From Tunturiibacter empetritectus (lineage in GTDB: Bacteria; Acidobacteriota; Terriglobia; Terriglobales; Acidobacteriaceae), in contig NZ_JACCCU010000001.1 of the NCBI RefSeq assembly GCF_013410875.1, positions 2,232,001 to 2,296,000 of the forward strand: 64,000 nucleotides of DNA. The letters are read 5' to 3'. The notes below the pieces were generated by a model that had not been told where the DNA came from, made no database searches, and was given only the letters and a program-made list of their open reading frames with translations. The translations under genes and the position numbers were made by a program. Below, piece after piece: positions 1 through 8,159 of this stretch. Numbering within the stretch: the stretch's first letter is position 1; each line of letters opens with the position of its first letter.

Positions 1-397
1 CGACGCCAACGAGATTGTCCTGAAAGATGTTGTGATCGAACATGTACTCGGCTGCTTCGCCAAGGTTGATGATCCATTCGGCAAGCGCGGGGGGACGAAT
101 GCCAAAGGCCATGTTCTGTGCATAACATGCGCAGGTCGCGTGGTTATCCCCGCAGATGCCGCAGATGCGGCTGGTGATGAAGTGAGCGTCGCGCGGGTCT
201 TTGCCCTTCATGAAGATGCTGTAGCCGCGAAAGATGGACGATGTACTGTGACACTCGGCAACGGTCTTGTTGGCGAAGTCAATCTTGGTGAAGATGCCAA
301 GACTGCCGACGATACGGGTAATGGGATCCCAGTTCATCTCGACGAGATTGCGCTTCTTAATGTCGAGTTCAGGGATGGTATCCGGAAACGTAGCCAT
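1..397 (-). CDS. hhyL: [NiFe]-hydrogenase large subunit, group 1h (N-terminal part)
   Basis: Only the first 132 residues are in the window; the gene runs off the left edge. The large subunit carries the Ni-Fe(CN)2CO active site that splits H2. The N-proximal L1 motif is visible as SRICGICGDNHATC (R-x-C-G-x-C-x-x-x-H), supplying the first two cysteine ligands of the metal site; the second pair near the C-terminus lies outside the window. The ATG at 397 follows a GAGAGGA ribosome site. It sits 23 bases after the small subunit gene and clearly shares its transcript. Group 1h enzymes are known in aerobic soil bacteria, including Acidobacteriota, as high-affinity hydrogenases that scavenge atmospheric H2 for survival. 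The subgroup is inferred mainly from the partner small subunit. Maturation would need HypCDEF, encoded just upstream, and HypA/HypB, which are not seen here. Confidence 0.93.
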   Translation of the reverse strand, partial: MATFPDTIPELDIKKRNLVEMNWDPITRIVGSLGIFTKIDFANKTVAECHSTSSIFRGYSIFMKGKDPRDAHFITSRICGICGDNHATCACYAQNMAFGIRPPALAEWIINLGEAAEYMFDHNIFQDNLVGV

Positions 398-420
398 AGC
401 TTGGTCCTCTCAAGTGGTTA

Positions 421-1479
421 TTAGGCGTTAGGGGGGGCTGGACGATAGCCAGTGGTGAGTTCCGGACGATTGTGACGCCACTTCGGTTCCTTGTTGACGG
501 TAGCGTTGGTGATGCTGCGAAGCGCACGGATCATGCGGCCGTAGCCGCCGACAAGCGCAGCCGAGAGCATGCCTCCGGGTGGCTCATCCATAAATGGCAT
601 GAACTTATCGGGGAAGCCGGGCATGGTGCATCCGATGCAGATGCCGCCGACATTAGGACATCCGCCGATGCCACGCATCCAGCCGCGCTTGGTGACGTTG
701 CAGTCGACGACCGGGCCCCAGCAACCGAGCTTGACGAGGCATTTTGAAGAACCGTACTCGGTAGCGAAGTCTCCCTGCTCGTAGTAGGAGCCGCGATCGC
801 ATCCCTCATGGACCGTCTTGCCAAAGAGCCAGGTGGGACGAAGCTGTTTGTCGAGTGGAATCATTGGGGCGAGGCCAGCTACCTGGTAGAGCAAGTAGAG
901 AACGGTCTCCATGAAATTGTCGGGCTGAACAGGACAGCCGGGGACGTTGACGATGGGCAGACCGGCCTTCGAACGCCATTCCCAGCCCAGGTAGTCGGCC
1001 AGTCCCATGGCGCCGGTTGGGTTACCGGCCATGGCGTGGATACCGCCGTAGGTTGCGCAGGTGCCGGCACCGATAACGGCCAGGGCCTTGGGAGCGAGGC
1101 GATCGATCCACTCGCATGTGGTGATGGGCTGGCCGGTGTCGTGATTCGTCCCCATGGCCGCCCAGTAGCCCTCTTTCTTGATCTTTTCGTTGGGGATGGA
1201 GCCTTCGACCACAAGGACAAAAGGTTCGAGCAAACCCTTCTCAGCATCGTAGAAGAACTGCATGAACTCGTCGCCGTTCTCGTATGCAAGCACCGGATTG
1301 TGAAGATGAACCCTGGGCAGACCGGGTATGGCACCCAGTAAAACGTCTTCGATCGAGGGTTGCTCGGCGGCGGTCACCGAGACGCTGTCGCCGTCGCAAC
1401 TGAGACCGGCAGTGATCCAGAGAATGTGGACGTCGGATACCGGTGACGGCTTGGTAATACGGCTTGGCGAGTCAACCAT
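421..1479 (-). CDS. hhyS: [NiFe]-hydrogenase small subunit, group 1h
   Basis: 352 residues. The small subunit holds the iron-sulfur clusters that carry electrons from the active site. The N-terminus begins directly with the flavodoxin-like part and no twin-arginine signal peptide, as expected of group 1h and unlike most group 1 uptake hydrogenases. The proximal-cluster motif reads LSCDGDSVS: the usual second cysteine of C-x-x-C is replaced by Asp, matching the 3-Cys/1-Asp proximal cluster known from the oxygen-tolerant actinobacterial-type enzyme of Ralstonia. Later cysteine motifs (GAGTCATYGG, NVPGCPVQP, the C-x(n)-C segments near residues 235-295) provide the remaining ligands. The ATG at 1479 follows AAGGAG at ideal spacing. 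Electrons probably enter the respiratory chain, but no obvious electron-transfer partner is visible in the window. Confidence 0.94.
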   Translation of the reverse strand: MVDSPSRITKPSPVSDVHILWITAGLSCDGDSVSVTAAEQPSIEDVLLGAIPGLPRVHLHNPVLAYENGDEFMQFFYDAEKGLLEPFVLVVEGSIPNEKIKKEGYWAAMGTNHDTGQPITTCEWIDRLAPKALAVIGAGTCATYGGIHAMAGNPTGAMGLADYLGWEWRSKAGLPIVNVPGCPVQPDNFMETVLYLLYQVAGLAPMIPLDKQLRPTWLFGKTVHEGCDRGSYYEQGDFATEYGSSKCLVKLGCWGPVVDCNVTKRGWMRGIGGCPNVGGICIGCTMPGFPDKFMPFMDEPPGGMLSAALVGGYGRMIRALRSITNATVNKEPKWRHNRPELTTGYRPAPPNA

Positions 1480-1826
1480 GGAATTCTCCTTGGGACGACA
1501 TTGTGACCTGCTCCGCGAGCTTGCTCGAAGATGAATTAGCGTGACGACTTTCCGACCGAAAAGCAGAGAAGTCGTAGCACATGAACTGTGATTTTGGATT
1601 CGGGAGAGCGGAATGGTAGAAGCAGGACAAGCCTGTCACCTTCGCAAAGCGATGCGTCAGCTTTGACTCAAGAGCCCGCGAGCGAAGCCGGCTCGCTCGA
1701 ATGCCAGAGACACTACGCCTATTCGAAGCTGGCTGTCAATCGCTTATACCCGCATATTTATTGGACTTAATACAACTTTTACGCGGTCGATGGAATTATT
1801 CAGGCCGTGAAGTTACCGGTCCGGAA
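1480..1826 (-). other. intergenic region between hypE and hhyS
   Basis: This 347-base gap separates the accessory genes from the structural genes and may carry a separate promoter for hhySL. It contains a strong hairpin at 1679-1699 and a looser inverted repeat (ACGACTT at 1544-1550 with AAGTCGT at 1569-1575). I see no convincing protein-coding gene; open frames here lack ribosome sites and family resemblance. Confidence 0.6.
1679..1699. repeat. hairpin-forming inverted repeat
   Basis: CGAGCG (1679-1684) pairs perfectly with CGCTCG (1694-1699), and the centre AGCCGGCT is itself palindromic, so almost the whole 21 bases can fold. It lies about 128 bases after the hypE stop. No T-run follows on the minus strand, so it is not a typical intrinsic terminator; it could be a processing or stabilising structure between hyp and hhy messages. 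Confidence 0.45.
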
Positions 1827-2936
1827 TTAGCAGATGCGCGGAAGCTGCTCACCGAACATCACATCGAGGACCCGCGTGCCACCGATCTCAGTTTTCATTA
1901 GCACCATGCCAGGATGATTTTCGACGACCTCGCCGATGATTACGGCGTCCTGGCCGAAAGGATGCTGCCTCATCTGCTCGAGAACTGCACCCGCCATCTC
2001 CGGGACAACCAGAGCGAGTAACTTGCCCTCATTCGCGACATAGAGCGGGTCGAGGCCGAGCACCTCGCAGGCGCCCTTGACCGACTCGCGCACAGGGATC
2101 GTGCGCTCGTCAAGCACCATACCAACGTTGGCGTGTTTGGCTATCTCGTTGAGCGTGGTTGCGACGCCTCCGCGGGTCGGATCGCGCAGCGTATGGATGA
2201 AGTCGTTCGCGGGGGAGGCGGTCGCAAGCATGGCCGAGACCAGGCCGTTAAGCGGTGCGCAGTCGCTCTCAATAGCGCCCTCGAACTCGAGACCCTCGCG
2301 CTGGCTCATGATGGTCATGCCGTGGTCGCCGATGTAGCCACTGAGGATAATCTTGTCGCCGGCGCGCGCGCGATCGGCCGAGATGCTGATGTCGTGCTCG
2401 ATCACACCTATTCCGGTTGTTGTGATGAAGATCTGGTCGCCTTTGCCGCGGTTGACGACCTTGGTATCGCCGGTGACGAGCTTTACACCGGCCTCCGCAG
2501 CGGCGGCCCGCATGGACTCGACCACTCGGCGCAGATCGTCGACTGCCAGGCCTTCTTCAAGGATGAACGCTACCGAAAGATAGAGCGGACGGGCGCCGCT
2601 CATCGCCAGATCGTTCACCGTCCCGTGAATCGCGAGCCGACCGATATCTCCGCCCGGGAAGAAGATAGGTGTGACAACGAAGGAATCCGTGGAGAACGCC
2701 AGTCGCGCCCCCCCGATCGTGAGCACAGCCTGATCGTCGAGCTTATCGAGCGTCGGATTGCGAAAGGCTGGAAGGAAGATCTTGTCGATCAGATCGGCGG
2801 TGAGCTTGCCGCCGCTACCGTGGCCAAGAACGATCCGCTTATGGTCAAAGATCGGGATTGGGCACGAACCGAACGGCGTCAGACTCTCGCCAGCGATTGC
2901 TTTCTCCGTCTTCAGATCATCTTCAGCGGCTGGCAT
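1827..2936 (-). CDS. hypE: hydrogenase maturation protein HypE
   Basis: 369 residues, PurM/AIR-synthase fold. HypE dehydrates the thiocarboxamide on its C-terminal cysteine to thiocyanate and passes the cyanide to iron on the HypCD complex. The protein ends in LPRIC, the conserved C-terminal Pro-Arg-Ile-Cys, so the reactive Cys is present. The N-terminal [10 protein letters not shown] segment is the ATP-site glycine motif of the family. The ATG at 2936 is preferred (AAGGAG lies 13 bases before it), giving a 14-base overlap with hypD; an in-frame GTG at 2969 would add 11 residues. The order hypC-hypD-hypE is classical and the overlaps imply translational coupling. Confidence 0.93.
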   Translation of the reverse strand: MPAAEDDLKTEKAIAGESLTPFGSCPIPIFDHKRIVLGHGSGGKLTADLIDKIFLPAFRNPTLDKLDDQAVLTIGGARLAFSTDSFVVTPIFFPGGDIGRLAIHGTVNDLAMSGARPLYLSVAFILEEGLAVDDLRRVVESMRAAAAEAGVKLVTGDTKVVNRGKGDQIFITTTGIGVIEHDISISADRARAGDKIILSGYIGDHGMTIMSQREGLEFEGAIESDCAPLNGLVSAMLATASPANDFIHTLRDPTRGGVATTLNEIAKHANVGMVLDERTIPVRESVKGACEVLGLDPLYVANEGKLLALVVPEMAGAVLEQMRQHPFGQDAVIIGEVVENHPGMVLMKTEIGGTRVLDVMFGEQLPRIC

Positions 2937-4116
2937 GAGAGTATTCGCGCTCCTTGCGGGGCTTGACACTGACGTCGTCCAGAACGGGTTCGGGAACGAT
3001 CTGATGAAGCTTATCCGCTCCCTGCGGGTTCAGGTGACGGCCATACGCGTAGTACGCGGCACACGCTCCCTCAGCCGAGACCATGGTCGCACCTAGCGGG
3101 TGCTGCGGAGTACAGAGTGTTCCAAAGGCGGAACAGTCGTGCGGCTTCCTGATCCCGCGAAGTACCTGACCACTGATACATACCTCGGGCTCCAACGTGG
3201 CGATCTCGGCCACATCGAAGAGCTTTTCGGCGTCGTGTTGAAAGAACTCGTCGCGCAGATGGTAGCCGCTCATCGGAATACTGCCGATGCCGCGCCACTT
3301 GCGATCTCCGACCTCGAACACTTTGCCGATCAGCTGTTGAGCTGGCAGATTCCCCTGGCGATTGAGTATGCGCGAGTATTGATTCTCAACCGTGGCGCGT
3401 CCCTCTTCCAACTGCTTGATGGTGATTAGCGTGCCTTCGAGGATATCGACTGGCTCGAATCCGGTGATGACGATGGGGACGTGGTGGCGGGCGCTGATAG
3501 GGTCATACTCGCTGTACCCCATCACGGCGCAGACGTGACCCGGACCGAGAAAGCCTTGCACGCGATTGTCGGAGGCATTGAGGATGGCTTCGAGCGCTGG
3601 CGGCACCAAGACATGGGAGACCAACAGAGAGAGATTGTTAACCTGCTCTTCGCGGGCTCGCCACGCCAACATTGCATTCGCAGGGGCCGTGGTCTCAAAG
3701 CCAATGGCGAAGAAGACAACTTGCTTATCTGGATTGGCGCGGGCAATCTTCAGGCAGTCTAGAGGCGAGTACACGATACGGATATCACTGCCCAGAGATT
3801 TGATCGAGAACAGGTCGCCGTCGGAGCCTGGCACGCGCAGCATGTCGCCGAAAGAGCAAAAGATCACATTAGGCGAACGTGCTATGACGTGCGCTTTGTC
3901 AATCATTTCAAGCGGCGTGACGCATACCGGGCAGCCTGGTCCGTGCACGAGTTCGACACCCTCCGGCAGCAGATGGTCCAGGCCATTCTTGACAATCGAG
4001 TGGGTCTGGCCGCCGCAGACTTCCATCAAAACCCACGGCCGGGTCTGGACCCGGCGCATCTCGGCGACGATCTTCGCCGCTATGTCCCCATTCCGATACT
4101 CATCAAGATACTTCAT
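2923..4116 (-). CDS. hypD: hydrogenase maturation protein HypD
   Basis: 397 residues, a normal length. HypD carries a [4Fe-4S] cluster and, with HypC, forms the scaffold on which the Fe(CN)2CO unit is assembled. The hallmark motifs are present: VCGGQTHSI near residue 35, then [10 protein letters not shown] near residue 60, with the C-x-x-C of the thiol redox pair. A further cysteine-rich region (CISGQVLRG...[10 protein letters not shown]) near residues 310-335 supplies cluster ligands. The start codon overlaps the hypC stop as ATGA, so the two partners of one complex are translationally coupled. There is no sign of disruption. Confidence 0.95.
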   Translation of the reverse strand: MKYLDEYRNGDIAAKIVAEMRRVQTRPWVLMEVCGGQTHSIVKNGLDHLLPEGVELVHGPGCPVCVTPLEMIDKAHVIARSPNVIFCSFGDMLRVPGSDGDLFSIKSLGSDIRIVYSPLDCLKIARANPDKQVVFFAIGFETTAPANAMLAWRAREEQVNNLSLLVSHVLVPPALEAILNASDNRVQGFLGPGHVCAVMGYSEYDPISARHHVPIVITGFEPVDILEGTLITIKQLEEGRATVENQYSRILNRQGNLPAQQLIGKVFEVGDRKWRGIGSIPMSGYHLRDEFFQHDAEKLFDVAEIATLEPEVCISGQVLRGIRKPHDCSAFGTLCTPQHPLGATMVSAEGACAAYYAYGRHLNPQGADKLHQIVPEPVLDDVSVKPRKEREYSHASR

Positions 4117-4430
4117 CGGCGAAGCCCTCCGGCGTTCATCCAGGCTGGGTAGAACGGCTTATCCGTCTCAGCGATCTCTTCGACCACCGGGGAGTCCAGC
4201 TCGGTGAGTTGATCCAGATCCTTCAGCGCCTGGTAGGTACGTTCTGCTTCCGCTTCATCGATTCGACTGATGGCGAAGCCGACATGGACCAAGACGTATT
4301 CGCCCACCTGAGTCTCAGGTACATACTCGAGGCATGCTTCGCGAACGATGCCGCCGAACTGGACCCTGGCCATGCGCAGACCGCGTTGGTCGTAGGTGTC
4401 TACCACTTTGCCGGGAATTGCCAGGCACAT
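4113..4430 (-). CDS. hypC: hydrogenase maturation chaperone HypC
   Basis: 105 residues. HypC binds the iron precursor together with HypD and delivers it to the large subunit precursor. It starts MCLAIPGKV, the family signature in which Cys2 is the essential ligand once Met1 is removed. The body is an OB-like small barrel ([32 protein letters not shown]), followed by a helical tail. The start lies one base after the hypF stop (TGA-C-ATG), and the stop overlaps hypD, so the three genes form one tightly packed unit. Confidence 0.95.
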   Translation of the reverse strand: MCLAIPGKVVDTYDQRGLRMARVQFGGIVREACLEYVPETQVGEYVLVHVGFAISRIDEAEAERTYQALKDLDQLTELDSPVVEEIAETDKPFYPAWMNAGGLRR

Positions 4431-4431
4431 G

Positions 4432-6783
4432 TCAGTCTCCTCGACGCAATAACTCGTTCGCGATCACCGCTTGACCCAACGAAATACCACCGTCGTTCGC
4501 AGGAACCATCGCGTGCAAGAATACTCCAAATCGCAAACGACGCAACTCGACTGCCGTAAGTCCCAGCAGAAGATGATTTTGAAATACGCCGCCGCTTAGG
4601 CATACGCCGTCCAGTCCGTCGCTCTTGCGGATGCGGCAGCAGACCTCGACGATGGCGGCGCTGAGCGTGTTGTGAAAGCAGGCGGAGATCGCGGCCACAG
4701 ACCGTCCCGCAACGATATCCCTGACGATCGTCGCAATGGTTTGACGAAGATCTATCACCGTCGATTCACCTTGCTCCAGATCGAACCCGTAGCGATCCGA
4801 GACGCCTGGCTCCGCCGCCATCTCCAGCGCAATGGCGGCCTGCCCTTCAAAGGTGATCTCGGAGCCCAGCCCCAACAGCGCCGCTACCGCGTCGAACAGG
4901 CGTCCGCACGAAGAGGTCTGCACCGTCTGAATGCGGCGCGAAAGCATCGTGTCCACAAGCCTGAACTGCGTGGGGGGAACTGCCCGGAAACACGCAAGAT
5001 TGTCAGGCATTTGAGAGCCAAGAGAATCCCGGAGGTAGCTCAAGGCCATTCGCCAGGGCTGACGTATCGCCGCATCGCCGCCGGGCATCGGCACGGCGCG
5101 GAGGTGGGCGCGGCGCTCAAAGCCAGCGAGATCCGCCACCAGGAATTCGCCGCCCCAAATGGTGCCATCGGAGCCAAGGCCAGTGCCGTCCATGGCAACG
5201 CCGATGACCTTTCCGCCGAGGTGATTTTCCGCCATGCAGCTGGCGATGTGCGCATGATGATGCTGCACCGCAAACCTTGACTCGATGCCGGAGGCGAGCG
5301 CCATGCGCGTGCTTCGATAGCCGGGATGCAGATCGTACGCGATGGCCTTGGGTGAGACCTTGAAGAGATGCTTCATCTTCTCCAGTGTCTCTTCGAAGAA
5401 GCGCATCGTTTCATAGTTTTCGAGGTCGCCGATGTGCTGGCTCAAGATGGCGTGCCTGCCCCGGGTCAAGCAAAATGTATTTTTTAGCTCGGCTCCGACA
5501 GCCAGAACTTGCTCCATCTCGGTGCCCAAATCGATAGTCTGCGGCACGAAGCCCCGCGAGCGACGCAGCACAGTTTCTTTTCGTTCCATGGTGCGAACCA
5601 CGGAATCGTCCACTCGTGTGGCGATATCGCGGTTATGCAACAGGAACCAATCGGCAATGCCCGACAAATGCAGGAGTGCCTCTGTGTTCGAGATCACAAT
5701 CGGTTCCTCACTGAGATTACCGCTCGTCATAACAAGAGCGACAAACTCTGACTTCGATTCCGGTGAGTCGCTGAAGAGTAGATAGTGCAGAGGCGTATAG
5801 GGGAGCATGATGCCGAGTGTGTTGTTTGCTGGAGCAATGATGTTCGGTAGGCCGCCAGCTGCCATACTTTCAGATGACGCGCGAGGCAAAATTACGATCG
5901 GCCTGCGCGGATGCTGCAGCGCGGCCTCGTCCTCAGGTGACACCGCGCAAATTCTCCGGATTCCTTTCATATCCCGTACCATCAAAGCGAATGGCTTGAT
6001 AGGCCGACGCTTACGTCTGCGCAACTCGGCGACGGCAGCGTCGTTGTCTGCATCGCAGGCAAGTAGAAAGCCACCCAACCCTTTGACAGCCAAGATCTTG
6101 CCCTCCCGCAGGATTTGCCTTGTCGCGCGAATTGCTGGAAGCGAATCTTTCTCGGCAAAGGAACAGTCAGCCGGTGACGAGCCGCGTGGGACAAGGCACA
6201 ACGCCGGGCCGCAGACCGCGCAGGCATTTGGCTGAGCATGGAAGCGCCGATCGGTCGGATCGCCGTACTCCGCCGTGCAGGCGTCGCACATAATGAAGCC
6301 CGACATCGTTGTCTTCGCGCGATCGTATGGTATGTCCTGGACGATGGTGTAGCGCGGACCGCAGTGTGTGCAATTTGTGAATGGATAGCCGAAGCGACGG
6401 TTAAGCGGATCTCCGAAGTCACGCCAGCAGGCGTCGCAGGTGCCGGCGTCGGGAGAGACCAGAGTAAACTCACCGATCTCCTCCCGGCTCTCGAGAATGT
6501 CGAAGCCTGAGCTACCCACGACCTTCAGTTCGGAGAGAGTGAGTTCGAGAATTTGAGCTAGCCCTGGAAGATCGTGTTGCAGGCTTTCGATAAAGGTGCG
6601 AATCGTTGCGGCGTGACCCTCGACTTCTATCGTCACACCCGACGAAGAATTGAAGACGAAGCCGGTCAGCCCGAGTGATGTGGCAAGGTTATAAACGAAT
6701 GGGCGAAACCCGACTCCCTGCACGATTCCTCGAATGTGCACTTGACGCCGTATCTTCGAGTCTTGCGGAGGAGATGGCATCAT
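4432..6783 (-). CDS. hypF: carbamoyltransferase HypF
   Basis: 783 residues, full length for HypF. It turns carbamoyl phosphate into carbamoyl-adenylate and moves the carbamoyl group to the HypE C-terminal Cys, the source of the active-site cyanide. Domains in order: acylphosphatase domain (GIVQGVGFRPF near residue 19), two C-x2-C-x18-C-x2-C zinc fingers (residues about 115-195), a YrdC-like domain (about 205-400), and a Kae1-like carbamoyltransferase domain with the HHHAHIASC metal motif near residue 505. It is the first gene of the hyp group. The ATG at 6783 (or the adjacent one at 6780) has no strong ribosome site, so the start is slightly uncertain. hypA and hypB, which insert nickel, are not found in this window. 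Confidence 0.95.
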   Translation of the reverse strand: MMPSPPQDSKIRRQVHIRGIVQGVGFRPFVYNLATSLGLTGFVFNSSSGVTIEVEGHAATIRTFIESLQHDLPGLAQILELTLSELKVVGSSGFDILESREEIGEFTLVSPDAGTCDACWRDFGDPLNRRFGYPFTNCTHCGPRYTIVQDIPYDRAKTTMSGFIMCDACTAEYGDPTDRRFHAQPNACAVCGPALCLVPRGSSPADCSFAEKDSLPAIRATRQILREGKILAVKGLGGFLLACDADNDAAVAELRRRKRRPIKPFALMVRDMKGIRRICAVSPEDEAALQHPRRPIVILPRASSESMAAGGLPNIIAPANNTLGIMLPYTPLHYLLFSDSPESKSEFVALVMTSGNLSEEPIVISNTEALLHLSGIADWFLLHNRDIATRVDDSVVRTMERKETVLRRSRGFVPQTIDLGTEMEQVLAVGAELKNTFCLTRGRHAILSQHIGDLENYETMRFFEETLEKMKHLFKVSPKAIAYDLHPGYRSTRMALASGIESRFAVQHHHAHIASCMAENHLGGKVIGVAMDGTGLGSDGTIWGGEFLVADLAGFERRAHLRAVPMPGGDAAIRQPWRMALSYLRDSLGSQMPDNLACFRAVPPTQFRLVDTMLSRRIQTVQTSSCGRLFDAVAALLGLGSEITFEGQAAIALEMAAEPGVSDRYGFDLEQGESTVIDLRQTIATIVRDIVAGRSVAAISACFHNTLSAAIVEVCCRIRKSDGLDGVCLSGGVFQNHLLLGLTAVELRRLRFGVFLHAMVPANDGGISLGQAVIANELLRRGD

Positions 6784-6884
6784 CGGTAGATCAGAATAAA
6801 CGAGTTCCGGTCCGGCGTCTCATGGGTGACGACTTGGCGCCATGACAATCTCCCGAAGACTTGACACTAGTGACCTGCTCGTAG

Positions 6885-6903
6885 AAAACGCGCTTCGCGC
6901 TTT
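6885..6903 (-). terminator. candidate intrinsic terminator of the fic unit
   Basis: On the minus strand an AAA-GCGCG / CGCG-TTTT hairpin with a three-base loop begins 25 bases after the fic stop. Part of the T-run takes part in the stem, a layout seen in bidirectional terminators. It would separate the toxin-antitoxin-like pair from hypF. Confidence 0.5.
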
Positions 6904-6927
6904 ATTGCATCTTTACCGCCACACGGT

Positions 6928-7536
6928 TCAGTGTTCCTCTATAAACGCGTCCAGCAACCGCTGAAAGACAACCGCGGTTGGCCTCCAATCGCCCTGCATC
7001 GCTTTGGCTCCCGCGTCTCCATAGCCGTTGTCAGGCCGCGGCCGCAGGCGAATAAATGGCGGGAGCCCGTAACGCAGAGCAAGACTATTGGCCCAAAGAC
7101 GCGCGGTACGGCCGTTGCCATTGGCAAACGGGTGGATGCGGATCCACTCAGCATGAGCCCAAGCGCAGAGGTCGAGTATGGCTGAGAGCTGGTCGGCATC
7201 CGGTCTCTGATCTACAGGTACCAGCGTATCGAGCTGCATGATCAGAGCCTGTAGCTTCGCTTCAAAGCCTTTCAGTTCATCGGCGACAGCGGAAGGTTCA
7301 ACACCGTAATTTCCAGCAACTCGAACTGCAATGTTCTCAAGACCTGGCTCACCGCGAAAGGAGCCTACAAATCGCTGGTCTGGTACTTGCAGACCACGCA
7401 GAAAAAGTTCTTGCCAGTGCCTCGCAGTCTCACAAGAAGGCATCTCACGCGCTTTCGCAGCGCGGGCGATCTCATAAAGAACTTCGGTGAGATTTTTGCG
7501 CAGACGAGGGCTGTCTTCGTCCCAATTAGGAGGCAC
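6928..7536 (-). CDS. Fic-family protein (probable AMPylase/toxin)
   Basis: 202 residues. Fic proteins transfer AMP or related groups from nucleotides to protein hydroxyls, and many act as toxins. The catalytic motif HPFANGNGRTAR is at residues 135-146: catalytic His135, the anion-binding Asn/Gly and Arg146 are present, but the position that is usually Asp or Glu (the Mg2+ ligand) is Asn139. I see no clear inhibitory helix motif (S/T-x-x-x-E-G/N) in the protein. The start overlaps the end of the preceding ribbon-helix-helix gene by 11 bases, the layout of an antitoxin-toxin pair. The Asn replacement may alter metal use or nucleotide specificity; activity is therefore an open point. Confidence 0.85.
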   Translation of the reverse strand: MPPNWDEDSPRLRKNLTEVLYEIARAAKAREMPSCETARHWQELFLRGLQVPDQRFVGSFRGEPGLENIAVRVAGNYGVEPSAVADELKGFEAKLQALIMQLDTLVPVDQRPDADQLSAILDLCAWAHAEWIRIHPFANGNGRTARLWANSLALRYGLPPFIRLRPRPDNGYGDAGAKAMQGDWRPTAVVFQRLLDAFIEEH

Positions 7537-7873
7537 CTAGCAGCTCACGAATCTTGCTTTGTACAGGGCCTTGTGTAGCTGATTGCAGCTCGGTCCACTC
7601 CCCTTCAAGGGGGTCTTCATGACGAACTTCAGCTTCCACAAACTCTGAAATAGCCTGCTTGAACTCAGGATCCTTTTCACGGTAGGCCCGCAGACGAGCC
7701 AAGCTTTTTTCAAGGGATTGCTCTTTCGGGCGCTGCCGACGAAGATAACCCTGAATCGCCTCATTCAAGAGCTGGTTGACAGGGCGCCCTTCAACCTTGC
7801 TTAGAGTCTCTAAAGCATCTCGCTCTTCTGTACCGATCCGCAAAGTGAACGCAACCCGAGCCATAGAAGTCAT
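7526..7873 (-). CDS. ribbon-helix-helix protein, probable antitoxin of the Fic protein
   Basis: 115 residues. The N-terminal ~45 residues have the ribbon-helix-helix pattern: a beta strand (ARVAFTLRI), then helix-turn-helix segments (EERDALETLSKVEG, PVNQLLNEAIQGYL). This predicts a dimeric DNA-binding domain that represses its own promoter. The charged helical C-terminus would contact the partner. It contains SEFVEA, close to but not matching the Fic-inhibitory motif S-x-x-x-E-G/N. The gene overlaps fic by 11 bases. The start is either the ATG at 7873 or the one at 7864 (MARVAF), which fits the fold slightly better. The toxin-antitoxin role is inferred from gene arrangement. Confidence 0.75.
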   Translation of the reverse strand: MTSMARVAFTLRIGTEERDALETLSKVEGRPVNQLLNEAIQGYLRRQRPKEQSLEKSLARLRAYREKDPEFKQAISEFVEAEVRHEDPLEGEWTELQSATQGPVQSKIRELLGAS

Positions 7874-8159
7874 GCTATAGAGTCTGCCTTATGATGTCAA
7901 TAGCTTATTTTGACATCACCTCTAACGCCTTTTTCAGCAGACCTGATAGTTCTGGCCTGATCTCAGAGGAGAGGGCGTCAACCGGCGAGTCTCTCTGACG
8001 CAGCATCAGACTCGGATTGTAGTGTTTGTGACAATCCTGCGGATCTGAGAAGCCAAATGGGTTCAGTCCACTTGCGCGCTGAGGTATGAGCAAATAGCTC
8101 AAGGGGCAGTTCCAACAAACGCATTTGTTGTAACGAATATCTGAGGAGAATAAGCGAAC

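Noticed and set aside
1515..1527. short CGAGC/GCTCG hairpin as a terminator for hhyS upstream transcription
   Set aside because: Only five base pairs with a two-base loop and no T-run.
2133..2966. 277-codon open frame on the plus strand
   Set aside because: Antisense shadow of hypE.
7905..8102. 65-codon open frame on the minus strand after the ADOP gene
   Set aside because: No ribosome site at the start and no family resemblance; too weak to call a gene.
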